64,000 bases of DNA from Paraburkholderia kururiensis JCM 10599 = LMG 19447. Its GTDB lineage: Bacteria > Pseudomonadota > Gammaproteobacteria > Burkholderiales > Burkholderiaceae. The first letter of the stretch is position 1. Every line of letters begins with the position of its first letter. Below, piece by piece: positions 18,324 to 27,543 of this stretch. The position numbers were made by a program, and so were the translations under genes. The notes beneath the pieces are model-generated. The model did no database searches. It saw nothing but the letters and a program-made list of their open reading frames with translations, and was not told the DNA's origin. The stretch spans positions 25,066 through 89,065 of the forward strand of contig NZ_RJZE01000031.1 of NCBI RefSeq assembly GCF_003986935.1. The letters run 5' to 3'.

Positions 18324-19064
18324 TCATTGACCGCCGGTCAGCGCCCTGGCATAGAGCGACGAATCGGCGAAGCCTTCCGCAGCCAGCACGCGGCCCACGA
18401 GAATCAGCGCCGTGCGTTCGATGTCGGTCTGCCCGACTTTCCCCGCGATGTCGGCGAGCGTGCCCGTCACGCGTTCCTCGTCCGGCCAGCTCGCGCGGTA
18501 GATCACCGCGACGGGGCAGTCCGCACCGTAGTGAGGCAGCAGTTCGTCGACGATGCGCGCAATGTGACGCACGCCCAGATGAATCGCCAGGGTGGACCGA
18601 TGACGCGCGAGGTCGCCTAGTTGCTCGCCCTCGGGCATCGCGGTCTTCGTTGCATAGCGCGTGAGAATCAGCGTCTGCGAGATGCCGGGTAACGTGAGTT
18701 CGCAGCCGAGCGCCGCCGCGCACGCCGCCGTCGCCGTCACGCCCGGCACGATTTCGTATGGAATCCCGAGCGCGCGGATGCGGCGAATCTGCTCGCCGAT
18801 CGCGCCATAGAGCGACGGGTCGCCCGAATGCACGCGCGCCACGTGCTGCCCGTTTCGATGCGCCTCGGCGAGCAGCGCGACGATCGTATCGAGATCGAGA
18901 TCCGCCGTATTGACCACGCGTTCAGCCGTGTTGCCCGCGAGCACGGCGGGCGGCACGAGCGACCCCGCATACAGGATCACGGGACAACTGCGCACGAGCC
19001 GCTGCCCCTTGACCGTGATGAGTTCGGGGTCGCCTGGCCCCGCACCGATGAAGTACACCGTCAT
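18324..19064 (-). CDS. cobM: Precorrin-4 C11-methyltransferase
   Basis: The 246-residue protein is a class III SAM-dependent methyltransferase of the precorrin family. The GAGPGDPELITVKG motif is at the start, VARVHSGDPSLYGAIGEQ follows near residue 80, and the PGVTATAACAAALGCELTLP stretch that shapes the SAM pocket comes next. It methylates C11 of precorrin-4 to give precorrin-5. It is the last gene of the minus-strand operon cobL-cbiD-cobK-cobM, 27 bases after cobK, with GGAG before the ATG. CobM is distinguished from CobI and CobJ by the N-terminal sequence and the ILTRYATKTAMP segment. Confidence 0.93.
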   Translation of the reverse strand: MTVYFIGAGPGDPELITVKGQRLVRSCPVILYAGSLVPPAVLAGNTAERVVNTADLDLDTIVALLAEAHRNGQHVARVHSGDPSLYGAIGEQIRRIRALGIPYEIVPGVTATAACAAALGCELTLPGISQTLILTRYATKTAMPEGEQLGDLARHRSTLAIHLGVRHIARIVDELLPHYGADCPVAVIYRASWPDEERVTGTLADIAGKVGQTDIERTALILVGRVLAAEGFADSSLYARALTGGQ

Positions 19065-19091
19065 TCGTTCGCTCCGTGATGATTCGTCGGA

Positions 19092-19829
19092 TTACCGCCG
19101 GTGCGCGGCGCGCCATGCGCGGATGGCGTCGAGCAGCGCTGCTGCGTCGTCGAACGCGCGGTCCGCTTCGGGCAGCGTAGGCCGCTGCAGCAGGATCACC
19201 GGCAAGCCGCGTTCGCGCGCCACGTCGAGCTTCGCTTCGGTCGCGACGCCACCGCTGTTCTTGCTGACCACGACATCGGTGCCGCACTCGTCGAACAACG
19301 CGCGCTCGCCTTCCAACGTGAACGGACCGCGCGCGCCGATCACGCGGCAACGCGCGTTGCCGGCATGCGCGTCGAGGCAGCGCACGGTCCAGTATTGATG
19401 CGCGGGAATTTCGTCGAGACGCGCGAGCGGCTCGCGCCCCGAGGTGAAGAGCGGCCGCGCGAACGGCGCGAGCGCCGCCATCAGTTCGGACCAGTTGCGC
19501 ACGAAACGCCAGTCGTCGTGCGGCCCCGGCTGCCATGCGGAACGCCGCAGCGCCCAGCACGGCACGCGAGCCGTGCGGCACGCCGCGACCGCATGCCCGC
19601 TGATGTTCGCCGCGTACGGATGCGTAGCATCGACCACGAGGTCCATGCGCTGCTCGCGCAGATACCGCGCGAGCCCGTCGCTGCCGCCGAAGCCGCCCAC
19701 GCGTACCTGGCATGCCAGATCGCCGGGCACCTTGCCGAGTCCCACGAGGCTATAGACGTCGTCGCGCGCCAGACCTCGCGCGATCCTGAGCGCGTCGCCC
19801 GTTCCGCCGAGCAGTAACAGGCGCTTCAT
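19092..19829 (-). CDS. cobK: Precorrin-6A reductase
   Basis: The 245-residue protein starts MKRLLLLGGTGDALRIARGL, a Rossmann-like nucleotide-binding start, and has DLVVDATHPYAANISGHA, the CobK/CbiJ signature. The late CGTDVVVSKNSGGVATEAKL segment also fits the family. It reduces precorrin-6A with NADPH in the aerobic-type pathway. ATG 19829 overlaps the cbiD stop by 4 bases (ATGA), so the two are translationally coupled. Confidence 0.93.
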   Translation of the reverse strand: MKRLLLLGGTGDALRIARGLARDDVYSLVGLGKVPGDLACQVRVGGFGGSDGLARYLREQRMDLVVDATHPYAANISGHAVAACRTARVPCWALRRSAWQPGPHDDWRFVRNWSELMAALAPFARPLFTSGREPLARLDEIPAHQYWTVRCLDAHAGNARCRVIGARGPFTLEGERALFDECGTDVVVSKNSGGVATEAKLDVARERGLPVILLQRPTLPEADRAFDDAAALLDAIRAWRAAHRR

Positions 19830-20932
19830 CGTGCTTCGCCGACGAAGCGGCCCTCGCGGTTGATGGCGAACATTTCCACGGCGACTTCGGGCGGCACGAT
19901 GCCGCGCGCCACCTCGAGCGCCTCGCGGCACACGATGTCCCCCAGCGCGATGCCCTCTGCCTGCGCAAGCGCGAGCGCCTGCTGGCTCGTGTTGGACGCG
20001 CGCATCGCGGCCTGCAGTTCGTCGCTCGCGCCGTGTTCGGCGGCCCATTGCGCGAGCAGCGGCAAATCGATGCTCGACTGCCGGCTGTGCAGATCGAGGT
20101 GCCCGGCGGCGAGCTTGCTCAACTTGCCGAATCCACCGCACAGGCTGAGCCGGGCGACGGGCGCGCGACGCAGATGCTTGAGCACGGCGCCCGCGAAGTC
20201 GCCCATTTCGATCAGCGCCATGTCGGGCAGGCCGTAGCGGCGACGCATGGCGTCTTCGCTGGCGTTGCCCGTGCAGGCGGCGATATGCGTGATGCCGTTG
20301 GCGCGCGCCACGTCGATACCTTGATGGATCGACGCGATGTAGGCCGAGCACGAGAACGGCCGCACGATACCCGTGGTGCCGAGAATCGAGAGCCCGCCCA
20401 CGATGCCGAGCCGCGGGTTCATGGTCTTGAGCGCGAGAGCCTCGCCGCCTTCCACGCCGATCGCCACCTCGAAGCCGCCCGTGTACGCATACTGCGCCGC
20501 GAGTTGCGCGAGGTGGTCGCGCATCATCTGGCGCGGCACGGGATTGATCGCAGGTTCGCCGACGGGCACGACGAGCCCGGCGCGCGTCACGGTGCCCACG
20601 CCGGGCGCCGCGTGAAAGCGCACGCCGGGTTCCGTGCTCAATCGCACGCGCGCGAAGACCACTGCGCCGTGCGTGACGTCGGGGTCGTCGCCGGCATCTT
20701 TCACGGTGCCGGCTTCGGCACCCTCGGCGCCATCATGACCGTTCACGAAGCGGCAGTACTTGAGCCTCATCGCAACGTGCTGCCCCTTCGGCAAGACGAT
20801 TTCAGCCACATCACGTGTCTCGCCGCCCAGCAGCAGACGCGCCGCCGCGAGCGACGTTGCCGTCGCACAGCTTCCCGTGGTGTAGCCGCTGCGCAGTGGC
20901 CGCGGCGTTTCAGACGTTTCGTCGCGCATCAT
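19826..20932 (-). CDS. cbiD: Cobalt-precorrin-5B C1-methyltransferase type protein
   Basis: The 368-residue protein opens with LRSGYTTGSCATATSLAAA, the CbiD signature, and has the characteristic AINPVPRQMMRDHLAQLA and TTGIVRPFSCSAYIASIHQ segments. CbiD is the C1 methylase and belongs to the anaerobic route, where CobF would serve the aerobic one. Here it is embedded among aerobic-type genes and no CobF is present in the locus, so it probably supplies that methylation on a cobalt-free precorrin. It overlaps cobL by 4 bases upstream and cobK by 4 bases downstream. Confidence 0.93.
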   Translation of the reverse strand: MMRDETSETPRPLRSGYTTGSCATATSLAAARLLLGGETRDVAEIVLPKGQHVAMRLKYCRFVNGHDGAEGAEAGTVKDAGDDPDVTHGAVVFARVRLSTEPGVRFHAAPGVGTVTRAGLVVPVGEPAINPVPRQMMRDHLAQLAAQYAYTGGFEVAIGVEGGEALALKTMNPRLGIVGGLSILGTTGIVRPFSCSAYIASIHQGIDVARANGITHIAACTGNASEDAMRRRYGLPDMALIEMGDFAGAVLKHLRRAPVARLSLCGGFGKLSKLAAGHLDLHSRQSSIDLPLLAQWAAEHGASDELQAAMRASNTSQQALALAQAEGIALGDIVCREALEVARGIVPPEVAVEMFAINREGRFVGEAR

Positions 20933-22191
20933 CGTTGCTCGCCGTTGCGAGCGGTCGCGCCGCCGTCATGGGGTAAAGGGGGTAAAGGCTTCGTGACTTC
21001 GTAGAGCGTGACCGGTAGCGCCGGCCGCCATGTGTCGAAGCTGCCCAGCGGCAGCGCCTCGTTGAGTGCGATGCGCGTGAGCGTGCCGCCGCAACGGTCG
21101 CGCCACGCCACGAGCGCAGCGTCGCCCTGCAACGTCACCGCGTTGGCCACGAGCCGGCCGCCTTCGCGCAGGTTCGACCAGCACGCCTCCAGCACGCCGG
21201 GCACGGTCACGCCGCCGCCGATGAACACGGCATCGGGTGCCGGCAAGCCGGCCAGCGCATCGGGCGCACGGCCCGCCACCAGCACGAGCCCGGGCACGCC
21301 GAGCGCGTCGCGATTGTGCTCGATGAAACGCTGGCGCCCCGCATCGGCTTCGATAGCAAGGGCACGACATGCGGGATGCGCGCGCATCCATTCGATACCG
21401 ATCGAGCCGCTGCCCGCGCCCACGTCCCAGAGCAGTTCGCCGGGACGCGGCGCGAGACGCGCGAGTGTGATGGCGCGCACGTCGCGCCTGGTGAGCTGGC
21501 CGTCGTTGAGAAAAGCGTCGTCGGGAAGACCGCAGGTGAGCGGCAACGAATGCGCGCGCATGGCCTCGCATGCGAGGGCTACGACGTTGAGCGCGGCCAC
21601 GTCCTTTGCTTCATCGGTCTGCCAGGCGGTTGCGAGCGTGTCGATGCGCCGTTCGCGATCGCCGCCCAGATGCTCGAACACGTGCATGCGCGTGGCACCG
21701 AAACCGCGCTCGCACAGCAGCGCCGCGATGGCGGCCGGCGAGCCGCCGTCGCGGCTCAGCACGAAGATGCGCGCGCCGTCGTGAAGATGTGCATTCAGTG
21801 CCGCAAGCGGGCGGCCCACCAGCGACACCACCGCCACTTCCTGCAACGCCCACCCGAGCCGCGCCGCCGCGAGCGAAAGCGACGACGGCGCCGGCAGCAC
21901 GCGCCATTCGTCGGCGGGCAATGCACGCGCGAGCGTGGCGCCCACGCCGTAGAGCATGGGGTCGCCGCTCGCGAGCACGCACACCGGCTTGCCGCGACGC
22001 GCGAGCACCGGCGCAATGTCAAACGGCGAGGGCCAGGGCTCGCGTTGAGCCCCAATGCGCGCGGGCAGCATGGCGAGGTGCCGCTCGCCACCCACCACCA
22101 CATCTGCTTCAAGCAACGCGCGCCGCGCGGCCCGGCCGAGCCCGGCAAACCCGTCTTCCCCTACCCCCACCACCGTCAGCCAGGCCGGCAT
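20929..22191 (-). CDS. cobL: Precorrin-6Y C5,15-methyltransferase/decarboxylase (CbiE-CbiT fusion)
   Basis: The 420-residue bifunctional enzyme has an N-terminal CbiE-type methyltransferase (LTVVGVGEDGFAGLGRAARR; ASGDPMLYGVGATLAR) and a C-terminal CbiT-type domain (ARLAPRPGELLWDVGAGSGS with the SAM motif, then AVFIGGGVTVPGVLEA). It methylates C5 and C15 and removes the acetate side-chain carboxyl at C12. The frame stays open upstream to 22869, but that part runs antisense to a riboswitch and is not protein-like. ATG 22191 with AAGGAA 8 bases before it is the sound start. It heads the operon. Confidence 0.92.
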   Translation of the reverse strand: MPAWLTVVGVGEDGFAGLGRAARRALLEADVVVGGERHLAMLPARIGAQREPWPSPFDIAPVLARRGKPVCVLASGDPMLYGVGATLARALPADEWRVLPAPSSLSLAAARLGWALQEVAVVSLVGRPLAALNAHLHDGARIFVLSRDGGSPAAIAALLCERGFGATRMHVFEHLGGDRERRIDTLATAWQTDEAKDVAALNVVALACEAMRAHSLPLTCGLPDDAFLNDGQLTRRDVRAITLARLAPRPGELLWDVGAGSGSIGIEWMRAHPACRALAIEADAGRQRFIEHNRDALGVPGLVLVAGRAPDALAGLPAPDAVFIGGGVTVPGVLEACWSNLREGGRLVANAVTLQGDAALVAWRDRCGGTLTRIALNEALPLGSFDTWRPALPVTLYEVTKPLPPLPHDGGATARNGEQR

Positions 22192-22305
22192 CGCATCGTT
22201 TCCTTTGAGCTTGATCAGTGCCGCCTCGCCTTCGCTTGTTCGGGCTTCCATGCGGCCTCGCCACGGGGTCGTGCCCGTCGCAAAAAAGAGGATAATACCG
22301 CCTCG

Positions 22306-22532
22306 CCGGTGCCCTACGGGGCTGAAAAGGGAACACAGCAAAGCTGTGGCTGCCCCCGCAACTGTGAGCAGAAAGTCCGCGCCGCCACGCGCCACTGGAC
22401 GATCGGGCAAGCCAGCCGATCCACCGGGAAGGCCAGCACGGACGCCGGGTCGCACATGGTGTTCAACGCGTTTTTTCGTGCGTCGTCCATGAGGCAACCC
22501 GGCAAGCTGCGAGCCAGGAGACCTGCCGGCAA
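22306..22532 (+). ncRNA. Cobalamin riboswitch upstream of cobG
   Basis: The element shows, in order, GGTGCC at 22308-22313, the conserved GCTGCCCCCGCAACTGT core, GCCACTGG, GGGAAGGC and a textbook B12 box AGCCAGGAGACCTGCC (22512-22527). Spacing and order fit an adenosylcobalamin riboswitch. It lies on the plus strand 144 bases before cobG and should turn off cobG-cobH-cobI-cobJ when cobalamin is plentiful. A GATAATA at about 22290 could be the -10 element of its promoter. The divergent cobL operon has no such element. Confidence 0.95.
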
Positions 22533-22675
22533 GAACGTTCGTGCAAGCCAACACCGGGCGGGGTGCACCGGTGCAGCGTGCTCTCCTCGCCACGCAGGGA
22601 GCGCACCTGGCCGCAGCGCGACGCCTGATTCTTCGTTGAGCCTTCTCACCGATTTCACTGAACGAGCGCTGCGCA

Positions 22676-24190
22676 TTGAGCCACGATTTCTCTCTTTCGC
22701 TTCGGCCTTCCGCCTGTCCCGCGCTTACGCGCATCGTGAGCGCACGCGACGGCGGGTTGTGCCGCATCAAGCTGCCCGGCGGCGAACTGCTCGCCGCGCA
22801 GGCCGTCGCGATTGCCGAGGCGGCCAGCGAACACGCTTCCGGCGTGATCGAACTGACGAACCGGTCCAACGTGCAACTACGCGGTGTGCGGGCCGGTCAC
22901 GAGGCCGCGTTGATCGCGCGGCTGCTCGCGGCGGGGCTCGGGCCGCGGCAACTGCCGGGCGCGTCGCCCTTTGCGTCCGACGCGTCATGCAACGCTCCGT
23001 CGTTGACCCCGCGCCTCGCTGCCGCCGACGACGTGCGCAACGTGATGGTGAGTCCCACCGCGGGCCGCGATGCCGGCGCGCTCATCGACACGCGTCCGCT
23101 CGCCGCGCAAGTGCTCGCGCTGCTGGAAGGCGAGCCGCGTTTCGCGGCGCTCTCGCCGAAGTTCGCGTTGCTGCTCGACGGTGGCGAGCAGCTCGCGGCG
23201 CTCGATCATCCGCACGACATCTGGCTCTCGGCCATCGCGCCCGAACAACATGCCGACGAAACGTGGTTTGCGTTCGGCCTCGCGGGCAAGCCTTCGTGCA
23301 CGCAGCGCTGCGCACTGGCCGCCGTGCAGACGGCCAACGTGCCCGCGCTGGTTCGCGCGCTGCTCACGCTCTTTCTCGACCTCGCCGGCCCCGACGACAC
23401 GCGCATGCGCCATCTCGTCGCCTCCCACGGCGAGGCCGCGCTGCTCGAACACCTGGCACGCCGTATCGATTTTCCGTTGCACCGTGACGCCGCCGTCGAC
23501 GCGTGGCGCCGCCAGCCGGCCGATGCATCGCTGCGATTCGGCGCGCATCGGCAACGCGATGGCGAACGCTGGTACGTGGGGGCCCAGCCGCCGCTCGGTC
23601 GGCTCGATGCGCCCGCGCTGCACGAACTCGCGCGGCTGGCCGAACAGGTCGCCGAAAAGCACGGCCACGCGACACTGCGCGCCACACCGTGGCAAGGCCT
23701 GCTGCTGCCCGACCTCGAAGCGGCCGCGCTAGCGCAGGTCGAACGTGGGCTGGATGCACTCGGACTGATCCAGGACGCGCGGCATCCGCTCGCAAGGCTC
23801 GTCGCGTGCGCCGGCTCACCGGGCTGCGTGAAGGCGCATGCCGACACGAAAGCCGATGCCCTCGTGCTCGCGCCGCACCTACCCGCGGACATGAACGTGG
23901 AAGTCCACCTGAGCGGCTGCGTGCGCTCGTGCGCCGCCGCGCACTGCGCGCCCTATACGCTGCTGGCGGTGGAACCGGGACGCTACGACGTCTATCGGCG
24001 CATCGAGCAGGCGGCCGCGCAAGCGCCTTCCGATGAAAACGAAGCTTTTGACCTGGCCTTGCGCCCCGAAAGCCCGCGCTTCGAACACCCGCGCTTCGGC
24101 GAACGCCTCGCTGCCCACCTCACCCTCGACCAGGCTGCCCGCATCCTTCACGCGGCACGCCCGGACGCCGGAGTTTCTTCCCATGCTTGA
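22676..24190 (+). CDS. cobG: Precorrin-3B synthase
   Basis: The 504-residue protein resembles sulfite/nitrite reductase-like CobG: duplicated ferredoxin-like halves with SACPALTRIVSARDGGLCRI at the start, IELTNRSNVQLRG, and a cluster-binding region (CAGSPGCVKAHADTKAD, then HLSGCVRSCAAAHCAPYTLL). It uses O2 to form the gamma-lactone of precorrin-3B before ring contraction, so it marks the aerobic route. The start is uncertain: TTG 22676 has a weak ribosome site, and an in-frame GTG near 22737 would cut into the conserved part. Its end overlaps cobH by 8 bases. Confidence 0.9.
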   Translation: MSHDFSLSLRPSACPALTRIVSARDGGLCRIKLPGGELLAAQAVAIAEAASEHASGVIELTNRSNVQLRGVRAGHEAALIARLLAAGLGPRQLPGASPFASDASCNAPSLTPRLAAADDVRNVMVSPTAGRDAGALIDTRPLAAQVLALLEGEPRFAALSPKFALLLDGGEQLAALDHPHDIWLSAIAPEQHADETWFAFGLAGKPSCTQRCALAAVQTANVPALVRALLTLFLDLAGPDDTRMRHLVASHGEAALLEHLARRIDFPLHRDAAVDAWRRQPADASLRFGAHRQRDGERWYVGAQPPLGRLDAPALHELARLAEQVAEKHGHATLRATPWQGLLLPDLEAAALAQVERGLDALGLIQDARHPLARLVACAGSPGCVKAHADTKADALVLAPHLPADMNVEVHLSGCVRSCAAAHCAPYTLLAVEPGRYDVYRRIEQAAAQAPSDENEAFDLALRPESPRFEHPRFGERLAAHLTLDQAARILHAARPDAGVSSHA

Positions 24191-24809
24191 TTACGTCCGC
24201 GACGGCCAGGCCATCTACCGCGAGTCTTTCGCGACGATACGCGCCGAGGCCGATCTCTCCCGCATCCCGCCCGACCTCGAAAAGCTCGCGGTGCGCGTGA
24301 TCCACGCGTGCGGCATGGTCGATATCGTCGAAGCGCTCAAGTTTTCGCCGGGCGCCGGCACGGCGGGGCGCGAGGCACTCAAGCGCGGCGCCCCGATTCT
24401 CTGCGACGCCCGCATGGTGGCCGAAGGCGTCACGCGCGCGCGGTTGCCCGCGGCGAACCCGGTGCTCTGCACGCTCGGCGACCCGGCCGTGCCGCAGTTG
24501 GCACGCGAGCTTGGCAACACGCGCTCGGCTGCGGCGCTCGAACTGTGGCGTCCTCATCTGGAAGGCAGCGTGGTCGCCATCGGCAATGCGCCTACGGCGC
24601 TCTTCCATCTGCTCGACATGCTCGACGCGGGCGCGCCGCGGCCCGCGCTGATTCTCGGCTTTCCGGTGGGGTTCGTGGGCGCCGCCGAATCGAAAGCAAT
24701 GCTCGCCGCCGACAGCCGCGGCGTGCCCTACGTGATCGTGGCAGGCCGGCGCGGCGGCAGTGCGATGGCCGCGGCCGCCGTGAACGCGCTCGCCTCGGAG
24801 GCTGAATGA
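24183..24809 (+). CDS. cobH: Precorrin-8X methylmutase
   Basis: The 208-residue enzyme moves the methyl group from C11 to C12 to give hydrogenobyrinic acid. Family features are RESFATIRAEADLSRIPPDL near the start, VIHACGMVDIVEALKFSPGA with the catalytic His, GAPILCDARMVAEGVTRARL, and LILGFPVGFVGAAESK. It is tightly packed, overlapping cobG by 8 bases and cobI by 4. Confidence 0.95.
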   Translation: MLDYVRDGQAIYRESFATIRAEADLSRIPPDLEKLAVRVIHACGMVDIVEALKFSPGAGTAGREALKRGAPILCDARMVAEGVTRARLPAANPVLCTLGDPAVPQLARELGNTRSAAALELWRPHLEGSVVAIGNAPTALFHLLDMLDAGAPRPALILGFPVGFVGAAESKAMLAADSRGVPYVIVAGRRGGSAMAAAAVNALASEAE

Positions 24810-25564
24810 CGACACAGAGGACGACAGAGCGCACGACACAGCGCGGGCGACTCTACGGCATCGGCGTCGGCCCCGGCGACCCCGAGCTGCTCACGCTCAA
24901 GGCGCTGCGTTTGCTCAAGGCCGCGCCCGTGGTCGCGTATTTCGTCGCGAAGGGCAAGAAGGGCAACGCGTTCAGCATCGTCGAAGCGCACCTCGCCCAC
25001 GAGCAGATCCAGTTGCCCCTCATCTACCCCGTAACGACCGAAACGCTTGCGCCACCGCTGTCGTACGAAGCCATCATCGCGGACTTCTACGACACGGCCG
25101 CCGCCGTGGTGAGCGCGCATCTGGATGCAGGCCGCGACGTGGCCGTGATCTGCGAAGGCGATCCGTTCTTCTACGGCTCGTACATGTACCTGCACGACCG
25201 CCTCGCGCCCCACTTCGACGTAGACGTGGTGCCCGGCGTCTGTTCGATGCTGGGCGGCGCGGCGGTGCTGGGCGCGCCACTCGTCTATCGCAACCAGAGC
25301 CTTTCGGTGCTCTCCGGCGTGCTGCCCGAAGACGAACTGCGCCGCAGGCTCAAGGACGCCGATGCGGCCGTCGTCATGAAACTGGGCCGGAACTTCGAGA
25401 AGGTGCGGCGCGTGCTGGATGAACTGGGTCTCGGCAGCCGTGCGCTCTACGTGGAGCGCGCCACGATGGCGAACCAGCGCATCGTGCCGCTCGCCGACGT
25501 GGACCCCATGGCGTCGCCGTATTTTTCGCTGCTCGTCGTGCCGGGGGAAAAATGGCAAGGGTAA
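24806..25564 (+). CDS. cobI: Precorrin-2 C20-methyltransferase
   Basis: The 252-residue SAM-dependent methyltransferase has GRLYGIGVGPGDPELLTLKA at the start, VAVICEGDPFFYGSYMYLHD near residue 115 and VVPGVCSMLGGAAVLGAPL after it. It methylates C20 of precorrin-2 to form precorrin-3A. The longer LKAAPVVAYFVAKGKKGNAF segment near residue 40 is typical of CobI/CbiL and separates it from CobJ and CobM. Its start overlaps cobH (ATGA), and its end overlaps the next gene by 13 bases. Confidence 0.94.
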   Translation: MTTQRTTERTTQRGRLYGIGVGPGDPELLTLKALRLLKAAPVVAYFVAKGKKGNAFSIVEAHLAHEQIQLPLIYPVTTETLAPPLSYEAIIADFYDTAAAVVSAHLDAGRDVAVICEGDPFFYGSYMYLHDRLAPHFDVDVVPGVCSMLGGAAVLGAPLVYRNQSLSVLSGVLPEDELRRRLKDADAAVVMKLGRNFEKVRRVLDELGLGSRALYVERATMANQRIVPLADVDPMASPYFSLLVVPGEKWQG

Positions 25565-27477
25565 GCGCACCGCCCGCGATCGTCGTGCTGGGGCCGGGGG
25601 CGCTCGACACCGCGCGACGCATTCAGGCGAGCTACGCGGGCGCGCAACTGCACGGGCTGCACGCGCGCGTGGATGCCGACGTGGCGTTCACCGAACTCGG
25701 CGTCCATCTGCGCACGCTCTACGCGCAGGGCACGCCCATCGTGGCGCTGTGCGCGGCGGGCATCGTGATTCGCAGCCTCGCGCCCGCGCTTGCGAACAAG
25801 GGCAGCGAGCCGCCCGTGCTCGCCGTGGCCGAAGACGGCAGCGCCGTCGTGCCGCTGCTGGGCGGACTTGCGGGCGTCAACGTGATGGCGCGCGAGATCG
25901 CCGCGGCGCTCGGCGTAGCGCCCGCCATCACGACGAGCGGCGAACTGCGCTTCGGCACCTGCCTGCTCAATCCGCCGGAAGGCTACGCGCTCGCGAGCCT
26001 CGAACAAGGCAAGCGTTTCGTCTCCGATCTGCTGGCGGGCGAGCATGCGCGCATCGAAGGCGAAGCGCCGTGGCTCGACGGCGTGCCGTTGCCGGTGGAC
26101 GCATCCGCGCGGCTCACGATCCGCGTGACGGCCCAGGTACCGGACGAACGGCGCGATGAACTCGTGGTGCATCCGAAGAGTGTGGTGGCGGCCGTAGGGG
26201 ATTTGAACGCGCCGGATAGCGCGCATACGGCCTGCAACGATGGCGCAGCGAAGAACGGCGCGCACGACCTGACGGCGAAGAACAACACGAGCGGCGAAGA
26301 GAACCATCTGGACTCGGCCGACCACTCAATCGCAGCACCCGGCCTCAACAGCCGTTCCGGTTCCGATGGCGAACCCGACTCGACCGGCACGCCAATCACC
26401 AAGGCCGCCTCCATCGTGCACCGCGTTCACGAGGCGCTGCGCGCGCAAGGTTTGGCACCGCTTGCACTCGCCGCATTGCTCGCGCCTGAAGAGCGCATGG
26501 ACGACAACGCCCTCGAAGAAGCGGCGCGCTCATTGGGCGTGCCGCTGCGGTTTAGCGCCGCCGGTGACGCAACGGAGCAAGGCAGCGCGCCTCACGAGCG
26601 CGCCGGACAACTGCTCCGCACAGCGTTGCGCGTGCCTCACGAAATCCATACGCACCACAACGGCATTGCCCTCGCCGTCGCGTCGCGACCCGTTGCGGCG
26701 GCTCTGCCAGGTGCGGCGCGCGGACGCGTGACGGTGGTGGGTCTGGGCCCCGGCAGCGCCGAACTGATGGTGCCGGCCGCACGCACGGCGCTCCATGAGG
26801 CCACCGACATCCTCGGCTATGCGACCTACGTGAACATGGCCGGCCCGTTCCGCGACGATCAGCGCGTGCATCCCACCGACAACCGCGAAGAGCTTCAGCG
26901 CGCGCGCCACGCCTTCGCGCTCGCGAGCGAGGGGCGGCGCGTCGCGATCGTCTCGTCCGGCGACCCCGGCGTATTCGCGATGGCAGCCGCCGTGCTCGAA
27001 GCGCTCGATACCGCCGACCACCCGCGCTGGCGCAAGGTAGCGCTCGCCATCGTGCCGGGCGTTTCGGCGGCGATGGCCACCGCGGCACAGGCAGGCGCGC
27101 CGCTGGGCCACGACTTCTGCATGCTCTCGCTCTCGGACAACCTCAAGCCCTGGCGCATCATCGAGCAACGGCTGCGCCACGCCGCCGAGGCCGATCTGGT
27201 GATGGCGTTCTACAACCCGATTTCCCGCGCGCGGCCCTGGCAGCTCGACCGCGCGCTCGACATCGTGCGCGGCTACCGCGCGCCGCAGACGCGCGTGGTG
27301 CTGGGCCGCGACATCGGCCGGCCCGGCGCCACGCTCGTCACGACGACGCTGGGCGCCTTGCGCGCCGATCAGGTGGACATGCGCACGATGGTGATCGTCG
27401 GGTCGTCGACCACGCGCGGCGTGGCAGGCGGCCCCCACGGCGAGTGGATCTATACGCCGCGGTGGTATGAGGCGTAA
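25552..27477 (+). CDS. cobJ: CbiG-CobJ fusion: precorrin-3B C17-methyltransferase with N-terminal CbiG region
   Basis: In this 641-residue fusion, residues 1-200 resemble the N-terminal and middle CbiG domains (IVALCAAGIVIRSLAPAL; GITTSGELRFGT-like segment at about 125). Residues 391-641 form a complete CobJ methyltransferase (GRVTVVGLGPGSAELMVPAA; IVSSGDPGVFAMAAAVLEAL; AFYNPISRARPWQLDRAL), which performs ring contraction with C17 methylation. Between them lies a CbiG C-terminal domain that looks degraded: its GIGCRRG motif is replaced by AAVGDLN at about 213-219 and is followed by about 65 low-complexity residues rich in Asp, Ser, Asn and Gly. A separate intact CobE is encoded at 35105. It closes the operon. 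Confidence 0.92.
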   Translation: MARVSAPPAIVVLGPGALDTARRIQASYAGAQLHGLHARVDADVAFTELGVHLRTLYAQGTPIVALCAAGIVIRSLAPALANKGSEPPVLAVAEDGSAVVPLLGGLAGVNVMAREIAAALGVAPAITTSGELRFGTCLLNPPEGYALASLEQGKRFVSDLLAGEHARIEGEAPWLDGVPLPVDASARLTIRVTAQVPDERRDELVVHPKSVVAAVGDLNAPDSAHTACNDGAAKNGAHDLTAKNNTSGEENHLDSADHSIAAPGLNSRSGSDGEPDSTGTPITKAASIVHRVHEALRAQGLAPLALAALLAPEERMDDNALEEAARSLGVPLRFSAAGDATEQGSAPHERAGQLLRTALRVPHEIHTHHNGIALAVASRPVAAALPGAARGRVTVVGLGPGSAELMVPAARTALHEATDILGYATYVNMAGPFRDDQRVHPTDNREELQRARHAFALASEGRRVAIVSSGDPGVFAMAAAVLEALDTADHPRWRKVALAIVPGVSAAMATAAQAGAPLGHDFCMLSLSDNLKPWRIIEQRLRHAAEADLVMAFYNPISRARPWQLDRALDIVRGYRAPQTRVVLGRDIGRPGATLVTTTLGALRADQVDMRTMVIVGSSTTRGVAGGPHGEWIYTPRWYEA

Positions 27478-27543
27478 GGGCGGGTTGGTGCGCCGGCTTT
27501 TTTCAGTCGTGACCGGTCTGCCGCGCCCTGCTCGCCGCTCACC

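Noticed and set aside
22192..22869. Upstream extension of the cobL reading frame
   Set aside because: It runs antisense through the cobalamin riboswitch and into cobG, and its translation is not related to CbiE. The ATG at 22191 has a good ribosome site.
27478..27543. T-run after GCCGGC between cobJ and the VWA gene as a terminator
   Set aside because: Six T follow, but I could not build a convincing stem before them.
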